DNA of 6,524 nt. It comes from an uncultured Clostridia bacterium (GTDB lineage Bacteria > Bacillota > Clostridia > Christensenellales > Borkfalkiaceae). Each line of letters starts with the position of its first letter. Position 1 is the first letter of the stretch. The notes below the pieces were generated by a model that was given only the letters and a program-made list of their open reading frames with translations, made no database searches and had not been told where the DNA came from. The stretch spans positions 1 to 6,524 of the forward strand of contig CANREX010000086.1 of the NCBI GenBank assembly GCA_947629735.1, given 5' to 3'. Shown here one piece after another: positions 1 to 5,911 of the stretch. Both the position numbers and the translations under genes were made by a program.

Positions 1-1
1 C

Positions 2-1372
2 ACTACCACCGCTATGGTTTTGGCGCAGGCTATCATAAGAGAAGGGCTTAAAAACCTCGCCGCGGGCGCAAATCCCATGATATTGAAAAAGGGCATAGCT
101 TCCGCAGTCGATACGGTCGTAGATAAGGTTAAAAGCATATCCAAGCCCGTTGAAAACAAACTCGCTATCTCTCAGGTAGCTTCCATTTCCGCGGGAGACG
201 AAAAGATAGGCGAGCTCATCGCAAAGGCGATGGAAATCGTCGGCAAAGACGGCGTAATTACCGTTGAAGAAGGCAAGTCGATGTCCACCGAGCTCACCAC
301 TGTTGACGGCATGCAATTTGACAGGGGCTACGCTTCTGCTTACATGGTGACCAACACCGAAAAGATGGAAGCCGTTCTCGACACCCCCTACATCCTCATC
401 ACCGACAAGAAAATTTCCTCGTTGCAGGAAATACTTCCCATTATCGAGCCCATCGCTCAACAGGGCGCAAGGCTGCTGATAATCGCCGAGGACGTTGAAG
501 GCGACGCGTTGGCTTCCCTCATCGTAAACAAACTCAAAGGCGTGCTCAACTGCGTTGCGGTCAAAGCGCCCGGGTTCGGCGACAGAAGAAAGGCTATGCT
601 CGAAGATATAGCTATTTTGACGGGCGGCACTGTCATTTCCTCCGACTTGGGCTACGAACTGAAAGACGTCACTATCGATATGCTCGGCAGGGCGGCGCAA
701 GTTAAGGTCGATAAGGACAACACCACAATCATTGACGGCAACGGCAAAGCCGAGGACATCAAAGCGAGAGTTTCTTCCATCAAGGCGCAGATTGCCGAGA
801 CGACTTCCGATTACGACAAGGAAAAGTTGCAGGAACGCCTTGCCAAACTTGCGGGCGGCGTCGCTGTTATCAACGTCGGCGCGGCTACCGAAGTGGAAAT
901 GAAGGAAAAGAAACTGCGCATCGAGGACGCGCTTGCCGCTACGAGGGCAGCTGTCGAAGAGGGAATCGTTCCCGGCGGCGGCGTTGCGCTTCTTTCCGCA
1001 GCGCCCGAGCTCAAAAAACTTGTTGATAAGCTCGAAGGCGACGAAAAGACGGGCGCGATTATAGTGCTTAAAGCTATCGAAGAGCCCATTCGCCAGATTG
1101 CGGCTAACGCGGGACTTGACGGCGCGGTTATCGTCAACGAAATAAAGAAGGCGAACAAAGCAAACTACGGTTACGACGCGTTGAAGAATGAATTCACCGA
1201 TATGGTCAAGAGCGGTATTATCGACCCGACAAAGGTTGCGCGTTCGGTATTGCAAAACGCGGCTTCGGTTGCGGCGACCCTTCTCACCACCGAGAGCATT
1301 GTAACCGATATTCCCACCCCTCCCGCAGCGCCCGCTGCACCCATGGGCGGCGATATGGGCGGCATGTATTGA
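2..1372 (+). CDS. groEL: Chaperonin GroEL (Hsp60), 5'-truncated by the window edge
   Basis: This is the large subunit of the GroEL-GroES chaperonin, a cytoplasmic double-ring ATPase that encloses and refolds proteins. The reading frame is open from base 2 (TTTAMVLAQ...), which matches the stretch just after the catalytic DGTTT loop of E. coli GroEL, so about 88 N-terminal residues lie outside the window and 456 are visible. Visible landmarks are the apical-domain KAPGFGDRRK segment, the EDALAATRAAVEEG helix whose Asp (codon 926-928) corresponds to E. coli D398 needed for ATP hydrolysis, the nucleotide-binding PGGGVAL loop, and a C-terminal tail of Pro/Ala then Gly-Met residues (MGGDMGGMY). 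The length and motifs are those of a normal, intact chaperonin. groES would be expected upstream, off-window. Any upstream CIRCE/HrcA control cannot be seen. A strong terminator follows the TGA stop. Confidence 0.98.
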   Translation, partial: TTTAMVLAQAIIREGLKNLAAGANPMILKKGIASAVDTVVDKVKSISKPVENKLAISQVASISAGDEKIGELIAKAMEIVGKDGVITVEEGKSMSTELTTVDGMQFDRGYASAYMVTNTEKMEAVLDTPYILITDKKISSLQEILPIIEPIAQQGARLLIIAEDVEGDALASLIVNKLKGVLNCVAVKAPGFGDRRKAMLEDIAILTGGTVISSDLGYELKDVTIDMLGRAAQVKVDKDNTTIIDGNGKAEDIKARVSSIKAQIAETTSDYDKEKLQERLAKLAGGVAVINVGAATEVEMKEKKLRIEDALAATRAAVEEGIVPGGGVALLSAAPELKKLVDKLEGDEKTGAIIVLKAIEEPIRQIAANAGLDGAVIVNEIKKANKANYGYDALKNEFTDMVKSGIIDPTKVARSVLQNAASVAATLLTTESIVTDIPTPPAAPAAPMGGDMGGMY

Positions 1373-1399
1373 TAAAAAAACAAAATTTTATAGCAAATC

Positions 1400-1434
1400 A
1401 AGCGGGAGCTCTTCAAAAAGCCCCCGCTTTTCAT
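1400..1434 (+). terminator. Rho-independent terminator of groEL
   Basis: An 11-position stem pairs 1400-1410 (AAGCGGGAGCT) with 1419-1429 (AGCCCCCGCTT), with a single A-C mismatch at 1407/1422 and an 8-base loop (CTTCAAAA). The stem runs straight into TTTTCATT. It begins 28 bases after the groEL stop. The T-run lies on the + strand side, so it fits termination of groEL better than of the leftward genes. Confidence 0.88.
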
Positions 1435-1452
1435 TCCGCTGAACGCTACATA

Positions 1453-1493
1453 TTGCGTTTCAAAGTTGCGTTACAAATATGTGCGTTAAAATT
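1453..1493. repeat. Short tandem repeats with TTGCGTT core
   Basis: Two directly adjoining 13-base units, TTGCGTTTCAAAG (1453-1465) and TTGCGTTACAAAT (1466-1478), differ at two positions. After two further bases a degenerate third unit, GTGCGTTAAAATT (1481-1493), follows. The TGCGTT cores start at 1454, 1467 and 1482, so spacing is 13 then 15 bases. The same TTGCGTT word recurs once at 3024-3030, in the gap between miaA and the PLP-enzyme gene. The arrangement resembles a small set of protein-binding sites, but no binding protein is evident and chance cannot be excluded for units this short. Confidence 0.5.
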
Positions 1494-1513
1494 AAGGGAG
1501 TTATAATTAAGGG
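1490..1513. repeat. Pair of AATTAAGGG direct repeats
   Basis: AATTAAGGG occurs exactly at 1490-1498 and again at 1505-1513, 15 bases apart. A TATAAT hexamer (1502-1507) overlaps the second copy on the + strand, but no acceptable -35 lies at the right distance, so I do not call a promoter. The second copy abuts the GC palindrome. Confidence 0.45.
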
Positions 1514-1529
1514 TGCGCCGCGCGGCGCA
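1514..1529. repeat. Perfect GC-rich palindrome, possible hairpin
   Basis: TGCGCCGCGCGGCGCA is a perfect 16-base palindrome in an AT-rich surround. As RNA it can fold as a 6-bp stem (1514-1519 with 1524-1529) with a GCGC loop. On the + strand it is followed by AATTTTATTATC, so it could be a weak second terminator about 85 bases beyond the groEL terminator. On the - strand no T-run follows. It could instead be a dimeric-protein operator or a fragment of a dispersed palindromic repeat. Confidence 0.5.
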
Positions 1530-1591
1530 AATTTTATTATCAAAAACAAATAATTTCTCCCCTGCTTATCGATAATTTTGTGGAAATCAAT

Positions 1592-1666
1592 AAAAAAAGA
1601 AGTAACACCGTCGGTAAGTCATTAGCTACAACCCTGAAATCAATCGCGATTTCCCGTTACTTCCCC
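1592..1666 (-). ncRNA. Candidate structured small RNA or 3' UTR element, family not recognised
   Basis: On the - strand, GAAGTAAC (1663-1656) pairs perfectly with GTTACTTC (1606-1599), which is followed at once by seven T (1598-1592), the form of an intrinsic terminator. The preceding Gs can extend the stem by G-U pairs. Inside are a second hairpin, GAAATC (1653-1648) with GATTTC (1641-1636) around a GCGATT loop, and a possible third, ACC/GGT with loop GAC (1615-1607). About 20 unpaired bases (1635-1616) remain between them. The result is a compact three-way-junction shape of about 75 nt. It lies 76 bases past the stop of the PLP-enzyme gene, with no co-directional gene just downstream, so a riboswitch role is unlikely. 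It could be an independent sRNA, an RNA processed from the operon's 3' end, or simply the operon's terminator. The loops do not match tRNA, and I recognise no known family. Confidence 0.45.
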
Positions 1667-1669
1667 TTT

Positions 1670-1698
1670 TATATAATATTAAAACTGCACCAAATCAA
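1670..1698 (-). promoter_or_regulatory. Candidate sigma-A promoter for the small RNA
   Basis: Read on the - strand, a -35-like TTGATT (1698-1693) is separated by exactly 17 bases from a -10-like TATATA (1675-1670). The -10 could also be taken in another register of the run TATTATATAA. The expected start would be in the G-run at 1666-1663, which is exactly where the 8-bp closing stem of the candidate RNA begins. AT-rich intergenic DNA yields such matches by chance, but the coincidence of promoter end and structure start supports it. Confidence 0.4.
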
Positions 1699-1741
1699 GC
1701 AAAATTGCGCCGTTTTTCTTAATTTTAAGCATAATTTTGAG

Positions 1742-2974
1742 CTATTTTCTCAATTTTGCCAAAATGCGTTCCAATGCGTATTTGCCGTGTTCATAGGTAA
1801 GCCCGCCCTGAAAATACGCGACATAGGGCGGCTTGACGGGACCGTCGGCGGAAATCTCAATCGAAGCTCCCGAAACAAAAGTGCCCGCCGCCATTATGAT
1901 TTTGTCGTCGTAACCGGGCATATCCCAGGGCTCGCAGGTCACAAACCCGTCCACGGGCGAGGCAAACTGAACTTCCCGAATGAAGTCCACCATTGCTTTT
2001 TCGTCGTCGAACCTGATACAGCGCGTTATGTCGTGCGGGGTTTGATCGAGCGACGGATAGTTAATATAGCCGAGCTCCGTCATCGCCTGACCTATAAGAA
2101 GCGAACACTTTATCGCCTGCAACACCGTGTGCGGCGCGAGAAAAAGCCCCTGATAAAAATACTGATATCCGAATGCGTATGACCCAACTTCCAAACCTAT
2201 GGACGGCGCGGTGAATCTGCGACCGATCATTTCGATATAATCACGCTTGCCTACGATATACCCGCCCGTAGGCGCAAGCCCGCCGCCCGCATTTTTGATG
2301 AGCGAACCTACGCAAATGTCTGCGCCGACTTCTACGGGCTCTTGCTTTTCGACGAATTCACCATAGCAATTATCGACGAAAATTATCCCGTTGAAGTCAT
2401 TTTTGCGCAAAAATGAGCAAAAATTGCCTATTTGCTCGCATGAAAGCGCGTCGCGCAGCTCATATCCGCGGGAACGCTGAATGTATACCATGGCGACAGT
2501 CGGTTGTTGCGAATTACTAATTCTTGACTTCACCGTTTGTTTATCGAAATTGCCGTCTTTTGTGAGTTCGATATTTTCGAAATTTACGCCCAAATCTTTC
2601 AAAGAGCCAATATTTTCCCCGAAAAATACGGGTCTTATCGTATCATACGGCATGCCGCTGACCGACAAAACAGTATCTCCCGCCTTTAAAAGCCCGAAAA
2701 GCGCGACGGATAACGAATGTGTGCCCGAAAGAAGGTGCGGAGAAACAATGCCGTCCTCCGCTTTAAAGACGTCGGCATAAACCTTTCCGAGGGTATCGCG
2801 CCCCTCGTCTCCGTAGCCGTAGCCCGTAGTGCCGCTAAAATGCCTGAGAGAAATGCGGTTATCCGCAAACGCTTTAAGCACCTTCTTTTGATTGAAATAT
2901 GCGATATCTTCCGCTAAGCTGAATTTATCTTGCAGCTTTTTCTCACATTCGGCTATAAATTGCTCGTTATCCAT
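1742..2974 (-). CDS. PLP-dependent methionine gamma-lyase / 'aluminum resistance' family protein (YnbB-like)
   Basis: A 410-residue cytoplasmic fold-type-I PLP enzyme, full length for its family, which is related to cystathionine/methionine gamma-lyases and to B. subtilis YnbB. The family is often annotated 'aluminum resistance protein', but its physiological substrate is not firmly established. Landmarks are the SGTHSLSVALFG segment (cofactor phosphate region), SGMPYDT, the IIFVDNCYGEF strand with D201 placed to bind the pyridine nitrogen, and GSLIKNAGGGLAPTGG with K227 as the predicted Schiff-base lysine. All catalytic elements expected for PLP binding are present. The ATG at 2974 is preceded by AGAGG (2984-2980) with a slightly short 5-base spacer. 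The gene lies 67 bases downstream of miaA with no terminator between, so it is probably read from the same transcript, possibly helped by a weak internal promoter. Family assignment is firm, reaction uncertain. Confidence 0.92.
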   Translation of the reverse strand: MDNEQFIAECEKKLQDKFSLAEDIAYFNQKKVLKAFADNRISLRHFSGTTGYGYGDEGRDTLGKVYADVFKAEDGIVSPHLLSGTHSLSVALFGLLKAGDTVLSVSGMPYDTIRPVFFGENIGSLKDLGVNFENIELTKDGNFDKQTVKSRISNSQQPTVAMVYIQRSRGYELRDALSCEQIGNFCSFLRKNDFNGIIFVDNCYGEFVEKQEPVEVGADICVGSLIKNAGGGLAPTGGYIVGKRDYIEMIGRRFTAPSIGLEVGSYAFGYQYFYQGLFLAPHTVLQAIKCSLLIGQAMTELGYINYPSLDQTPHDITRCIRFDDEKAMVDFIREVQFASPVDGFVTCEPWDMPGYDDKIIMAAGTFVSGASIEISADGPVKPPYVAYFQGGLTYEHGKYALERILAKLRK

Positions 2975-3041
2975 CTATACCTCTGATTATTTACGCTTAA
3001 TTCTCATAAATTTAAATATGTCGTTGCGTTTAATATCTAAA

Positions 3042-3950
3042 CTAAACCGTTTCATTAAATAACTTTATCACATAATCTGCGTAGGCTTGCTCGGGCTTTA
3101 ACCACACAAGATTTTTCATTTTTTTGAAAAAAGTGAGCTGTCTTTTGGCGTAATGACGGGTATTTAGCTTAATTATGTCACGCATAGTACTATTATTATC
3201 GCCATTTTTCAAGCCTACAACGACTTCTTTGTAGCCAATCGCCTGCATACACTGACTATTTTCGTCTATTCCGCTATTCAAGAGCGAGCGGACTTCTTCC
3301 ACAAGCCCAGCCTCGAACATGGCGTCCACCCTTTTATCGATTCTTTCGTATAACTGCTCGCGCGGATAATCTATCGCAAACGCGAGGTAATCGAACCTCG
3401 GCTCTTGACTGTCGTTTTGGTCGCTCTTCCGCTTTCCGCTCGTCTCGTAGATTTCCAGCGCGCGAATTACCCGCTTCACGTCGTTTTCGTGCAGAATTTC
3501 GGCGCTCTTTCTATCTACTTCTTCCAATAATGAATGTAGATAGGTTTTGCCCCTTTCGTTCAAAATAGCTTCGTACTTTGCGCGCACTTCTTCATTGCCC
3601 TTTGCGTTGCCGTAGCCGAATTTATATAATAAGGAATAAATATAAAAGCCCGTGCCGCCGCAGATTACAGGCGTTTTGCCTTCATCGAGCAACCCGTTTA
3701 TCTTGGGCAACGCCAACCTCTCATAGTCAGAAACGGAAAAATTTTCATCAGCTCCGACGATATCTATCATGTGATGGCGCACGCCTTTCATTTCCTCGGC
3801 GTCAGGTTTAGCCGTGCCGACGTCAAGCCCCCTGTAAACAAGCTGTGAATCGGCGGAAATCACGTCGGTTTGCAAAATTTTTGCGCAATCTACGGCAAGC
3901 GCGCTTTTCCCCGTGGCGGTCGCACCGCAAATCACAAGCAATTTGCGCAT
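3042..3950 (-). CDS. miaA: tRNA dimethylallyltransferase MiaA
   Basis: MiaA transfers the dimethylallyl group of DMAPP to N6 of A37 in tRNAs that read UNN codons, giving i6A37 (the precursor of ms2i6A) and steadying codon pairing. The 302-residue protein has a P-loop GATATGKS (residues 9-16), the substrate-binding VISADSQLVYRGLDVGTAKP region (30-49), the GGTGFYI motif, the QAIGYKE motif, and near the C-terminus RHYAKRQLTFFKK, where many homologues have Trp in place of the first Phe. It is full length. I chose the ATG at 3950: it places the P-loop at the usual distance from the N-terminus, has a strong ribosome site, and starts one base after the mutL stop. An in-frame TTG at 3980 would add ten basic, unconserved residues and overlap mutL. 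The position after mutL is common in Bacillota and proteobacteria. Confidence 0.97.
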   Translation of the reverse strand: MRKLLVICGATATGKSALAVDCAKILQTDVISADSQLVYRGLDVGTAKPDAEEMKGVRHHMIDIVGADENFSVSDYERLALPKINGLLDEGKTPVICGGTGFYIYSLLYKFGYGNAKGNEEVRAKYEAILNERGKTYLHSLLEEVDRKSAEILHENDVKRVIRALEIYETSGKRKSDQNDSQEPRFDYLAFAIDYPREQLYERIDKRVDAMFEAGLVEEVRSLLNSGIDENSQCMQAIGYKEVVVGLKNGDNNSTMRDIIKLNTRHYAKRQLTFFKKMKNLVWLKPEQAYADYVIKLFNETV

Positions 3951-3951
3951 T

Positions 3952-5910
3952 TCAGACCTTCCTTTTAAACATTTTTTCAAGTTCCGACCTTGAAATTTTA
4001 ACGCAAATCGGTCTGCCGTGCGGGCATTTCAGCCCGAAATTGCCATCGAGCATGACAAAAAGTTTGTCGATTTCGCTATCGGTCAGTCTGTCGCCGCCCT
4101 TTATCGCGTGCTTGCAGGCTGTCTGGGCGATTTTATCCTTCATTATCTCGTTGTAGTCTAATTTCTTCCACTCCCCGACGTTGGAAAGTATATCGTCGAA
4201 AAACGCCTTCGCGTCTAAATCGGGCAAATCCGCGGGAACTTCCGCGACCCTGTAAGATTTCATACCGAACGGCTCGACGCGGAAGCCCATTCGCCATATC
4301 GCTTCCATGTTCTTTTCGATAAATTCCTGCTCTTCCGCATTGACCGTAAAAATATACGGAACGAGCATGAGCTGTTTGGGCAACTTGCCAACCTTGCTCT
4401 TTGCGCATATTTCGTCGTAAATGAGCCTTTCGTGCGCGGCGTGCTGGTCGATAAGGTAAATATCGTCGCGGTATTCGTAGACAAGGTAAGTATTAAAGAG
4501 CGCGCCGCGGAATTTATAGGTGTTGAATTCGATTTGCGCCTGTCTCGCTTTGCGCTTTTCCTCTATCGCGGCAAGCTGCTCGGAAAGCGCTTCGTCCTTA
4601 TGCCCAGCGCCGAACACCATTACCCTGTTCTTTTTCAGTTCCTCGTCCTCGAAATATCTGTTGGGAATGAGATCTTTCCTGCCGAGCGCTTGCGGAGGAG
4701 CTTCGTAGTTTTCAAGATATGAAAAATCGGGCTTATCCTCTTTTTTCTCCTGCGTTTCCTTTTTCGCGCTCTTTACGAACTTTTCTATGCCCTCGACGTC
4801 GTTGAAATTGTCGTCCTTGACGTTTTTATCGTCGGTGAACTCTGAATAAACGTGATTGGGGTTAGCCGAAAAAGTCGATTGAATTTCGGGCACGACTTTG
4901 TTTTCCACGACGTATTCCGCCGCTTTCGCAGTGCCGTCGAGAATGGACGACAAAACTTTGTAGACCGTTCCGTAAATCAACGCGTTGTCCACAAACCTGA
5001 CGTCCGCTTTATTGGGGTGCACGTTGACGTCCACTATCTCTCGCGGCATATCGATATTGAGCACGTAGAAGGCGTACTGCCTTTTCATCGCATACGGCAT
5101 ATACGCGTTGGTTATCGCGCCCGCAATAACGGGGTTTACTATATATCTGCCGTTTAAAAATACGCTTTGATAAGTCTTGTTTGGCTTGAAAAAGTTCTGA
5201 TTGCCGATAAAACCGCTTATATGCAGGTCGTTTCGGACGACGTCTATTTTAAAACAGTTGGGAAGAACGTTTGCGCCGTAATCCTGCGCGATAGCCTCTT
5301 CCAGACCGCCGCCGTAAGATTGAAGCGAAATTTTGCCGTCAATATAATATCTGAATGAAATTTTGGGGTTTCCGAGGATAAATCGGGTGACTATGTTTGT
5401 TATATCGCCCTCTTCCTTTTTGTCCGTCCGCATGAATTTATAGCGCACGGGCGTATTGAAAAACAGATTTCTGACAACAATCTGCGTGCCCTTCTGGCAG
5501 ACGGCGGGCTGGGTTTTGCCGATAAATTCGCCGTCACATTCGAGCTTGTTGCCATCTGCGCCGTCTATCGCGCTCAAAAGCTCGACCTGAGCGACGGAAG
5601 CTATTGTAGCGAGCGCTTCTCCCCTGAACCCGAGCGTTTTGATGTCGTCTATATCTTCAAGGCAGCTGATTTTGCTCGTCGCGTGCGCAAAGAACGCCGC
5701 GCGCATGTCGTCTTTTTCTATGCCGCAGCCGTTATCGCAAACTTTAATGAGCTGTTTGCCGCCGCGCTCTATGTGGATTTCAATGTCGTTCGCGCCCGCA
5801 TCGATGCTGTTTTCGACGAGCTCTTTCACCACGGAATAAGGTCTGTCGATGACCTCGCCCGCGGCTATCCTGTTGCAAATATCGTCGGATAAAATATTTA
5901 TCTTCCCCAT
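3952..5910 (-). CDS. mutL: DNA mismatch repair protein MutL (endonuclease type)
   Basis: MutL is the GHKL-family ATPase that couples mismatch recognition by MutS to strand incision. The 652-residue protein has the N-terminal ATPase motifs ELVENSIDAG (catalytic E30, Mg-binding N34), DNGCGI (59-64) and GFRGEAL (94-100). An acidic, lysine-rich linker of roughly 110 residues follows, then the C-terminal dimerisation/nuclease domain. That domain carries DQHAAHERLIYDE (488-500), matching the metal-binding nuclease motif DQHA-x2-E-x4-E except that the final Glu position is D499, followed by E500. It also has ACKHAIK (C599, H601) and CPHGRP (629-634), the usual zinc-site partners. QLMLVP (513-518) resembles the sliding-clamp-binding motif of the B. 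subtilis protein. It is therefore a nicking-competent MutL of the type found in bacteria without Dam/MutH, unlike E. coli. The ATG lies one base after the mutS stop, with AAGG (5923-5920) as a modest ribosome site. Confidence 0.98.
   Translation of the reverse strand: MGKINILSDDICNRIAAGEVIDRPYSVVKELVENSIDAGANDIEIHIERGGKQLIKVCDNGCGIEKDDMRAAFFAHATSKISCLEDIDDIKTLGFRGEALATIASVAQVELLSAIDGADGNKLECDGEFIGKTQPAVCQKGTQIVVRNLFFNTPVRYKFMRTDKKEEGDITNIVTRFILGNPKISFRYYIDGKISLQSYGGGLEEAIAQDYGANVLPNCFKIDVVRNDLHISGFIGNQNFFKPNKTYQSVFLNGRYIVNPVIAGAITNAYMPYAMKRQYAFYVLNIDMPREIVDVNVHPNKADVRFVDNALIYGTVYKVLSSILDGTAKAAEYVVENKVVPEIQSTFSANPNHVYSEFTDDKNVKDDNFNDVEGIEKFVKSAKKETQEKKEDKPDFSYLENYEAPPQALGRKDLIPNRYFEDEELKKNRVMVFGAGHKDEALSEQLAAIEEKRKARQAQIEFNTYKFRGALFNTYLVYEYRDDIYLIDQHAAHERLIYDEICAKSKVGKLPKQLMLVPYIFTVNAEEQEFIEKNMEAIWRMGFRVEPFGMKSYRVAEVPADLPDLDAKAFFDDILSNVGEWKKLDYNEIMKDKIAQTACKHAIKGGDRLTDSEIDKLFVMLDGNFGLKCPHGRPICVKISRSELEKMFKRKV
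3957..3966 (-). promoter_or_regulatory. Ribosome binding site that fixes the miaA start
   Basis: On the - strand AAAAGGAAGG (3966-3957) sits six bases before the ATG at 3950, inside the last codons of mutL. It is the strongest Shine-Dalgarno sequence among the starts in this window and decides against the in-frame TTG at 3980, because that codon lies upstream of it. Confidence 0.8.
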
Positions 5911-5911
5911 G

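Larger units (their letters stand above)
1373..1741. other. Non-coding region between convergent transcription units
   Basis: This 369-base stretch separates the end of groEL (+) from the end of the leftward PLP-enzyme gene (-). I see no convincing protein gene in it: the open frame that crosses 1580-1741 on the + strand simply continues antisense through the PLP-enzyme gene. It contains, in order, the groEL terminator, TTGCGTT-type repeats, two AATTAAGGG direct repeats, a 16-base GC palindrome, a 10-base palindrome TTATCGATAA (1566-1575), and a candidate structured RNA with its own promoter on the - strand. It is AT-rich apart from the hairpins. Confidence 0.85.

Noticed and set aside
811..1434. 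Two open frames on the - strand antisense to groEL and its terminator
   Set aside because: They mirror the codon pattern of groEL, give low-complexity Ser/Ala-rich products, and one runs across the groEL terminator.
1476..1507. + strand promoter using TATAAT at 1502-1507
   Set aside because: No acceptable -35 lies 16-18 bases upstream, and no gene or clear transcript follows.
1599..1663. Miniature transposable element or integron attC site, suggested by the 8-base terminal inverted repeats
   Set aside because: No target-site duplication is apparent at the ends, and the attC core consensus is not met. The U-run and promoter-like sequence fit an RNA better.
1592..1666. tRNA, because the - strand structure is about 75 nt with a closing stem of similar length
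   Set aside because: There is no T-loop GTTCGA-type sequence, no plausible anticodon stem-loop, and the first internal hairpin does not fit a D-arm.
1580..2182. Open frame of 200 codons on the + strand
   Set aside because: Most of it is antisense to the firmly identified PLP-enzyme gene, and its product shows no recognisable domain. The part in non-coding DNA has no supporting ribosome site.
3000..3041. Promoter for the PLP-enzyme gene (TTTAGA, 17 bases, TATTTA on the - strand)
   Set aside because: The spacing is right but both hexamers match the consensus poorly in very AT-rich DNA, so it is not called as a feature.
3951..3980. Longer MiaA start at TTG 3980
   Set aside because: It would overlap mutL by 29 bases, lies upstream of the strong ribosome site at 3966-3957, and adds unconserved residues before the P-loop.
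4432..5892. Several + strand open frames of 60-100 codons within mutL
   Set aside because: All are antisense to well-conserved MutL motifs and have no recognisable product.
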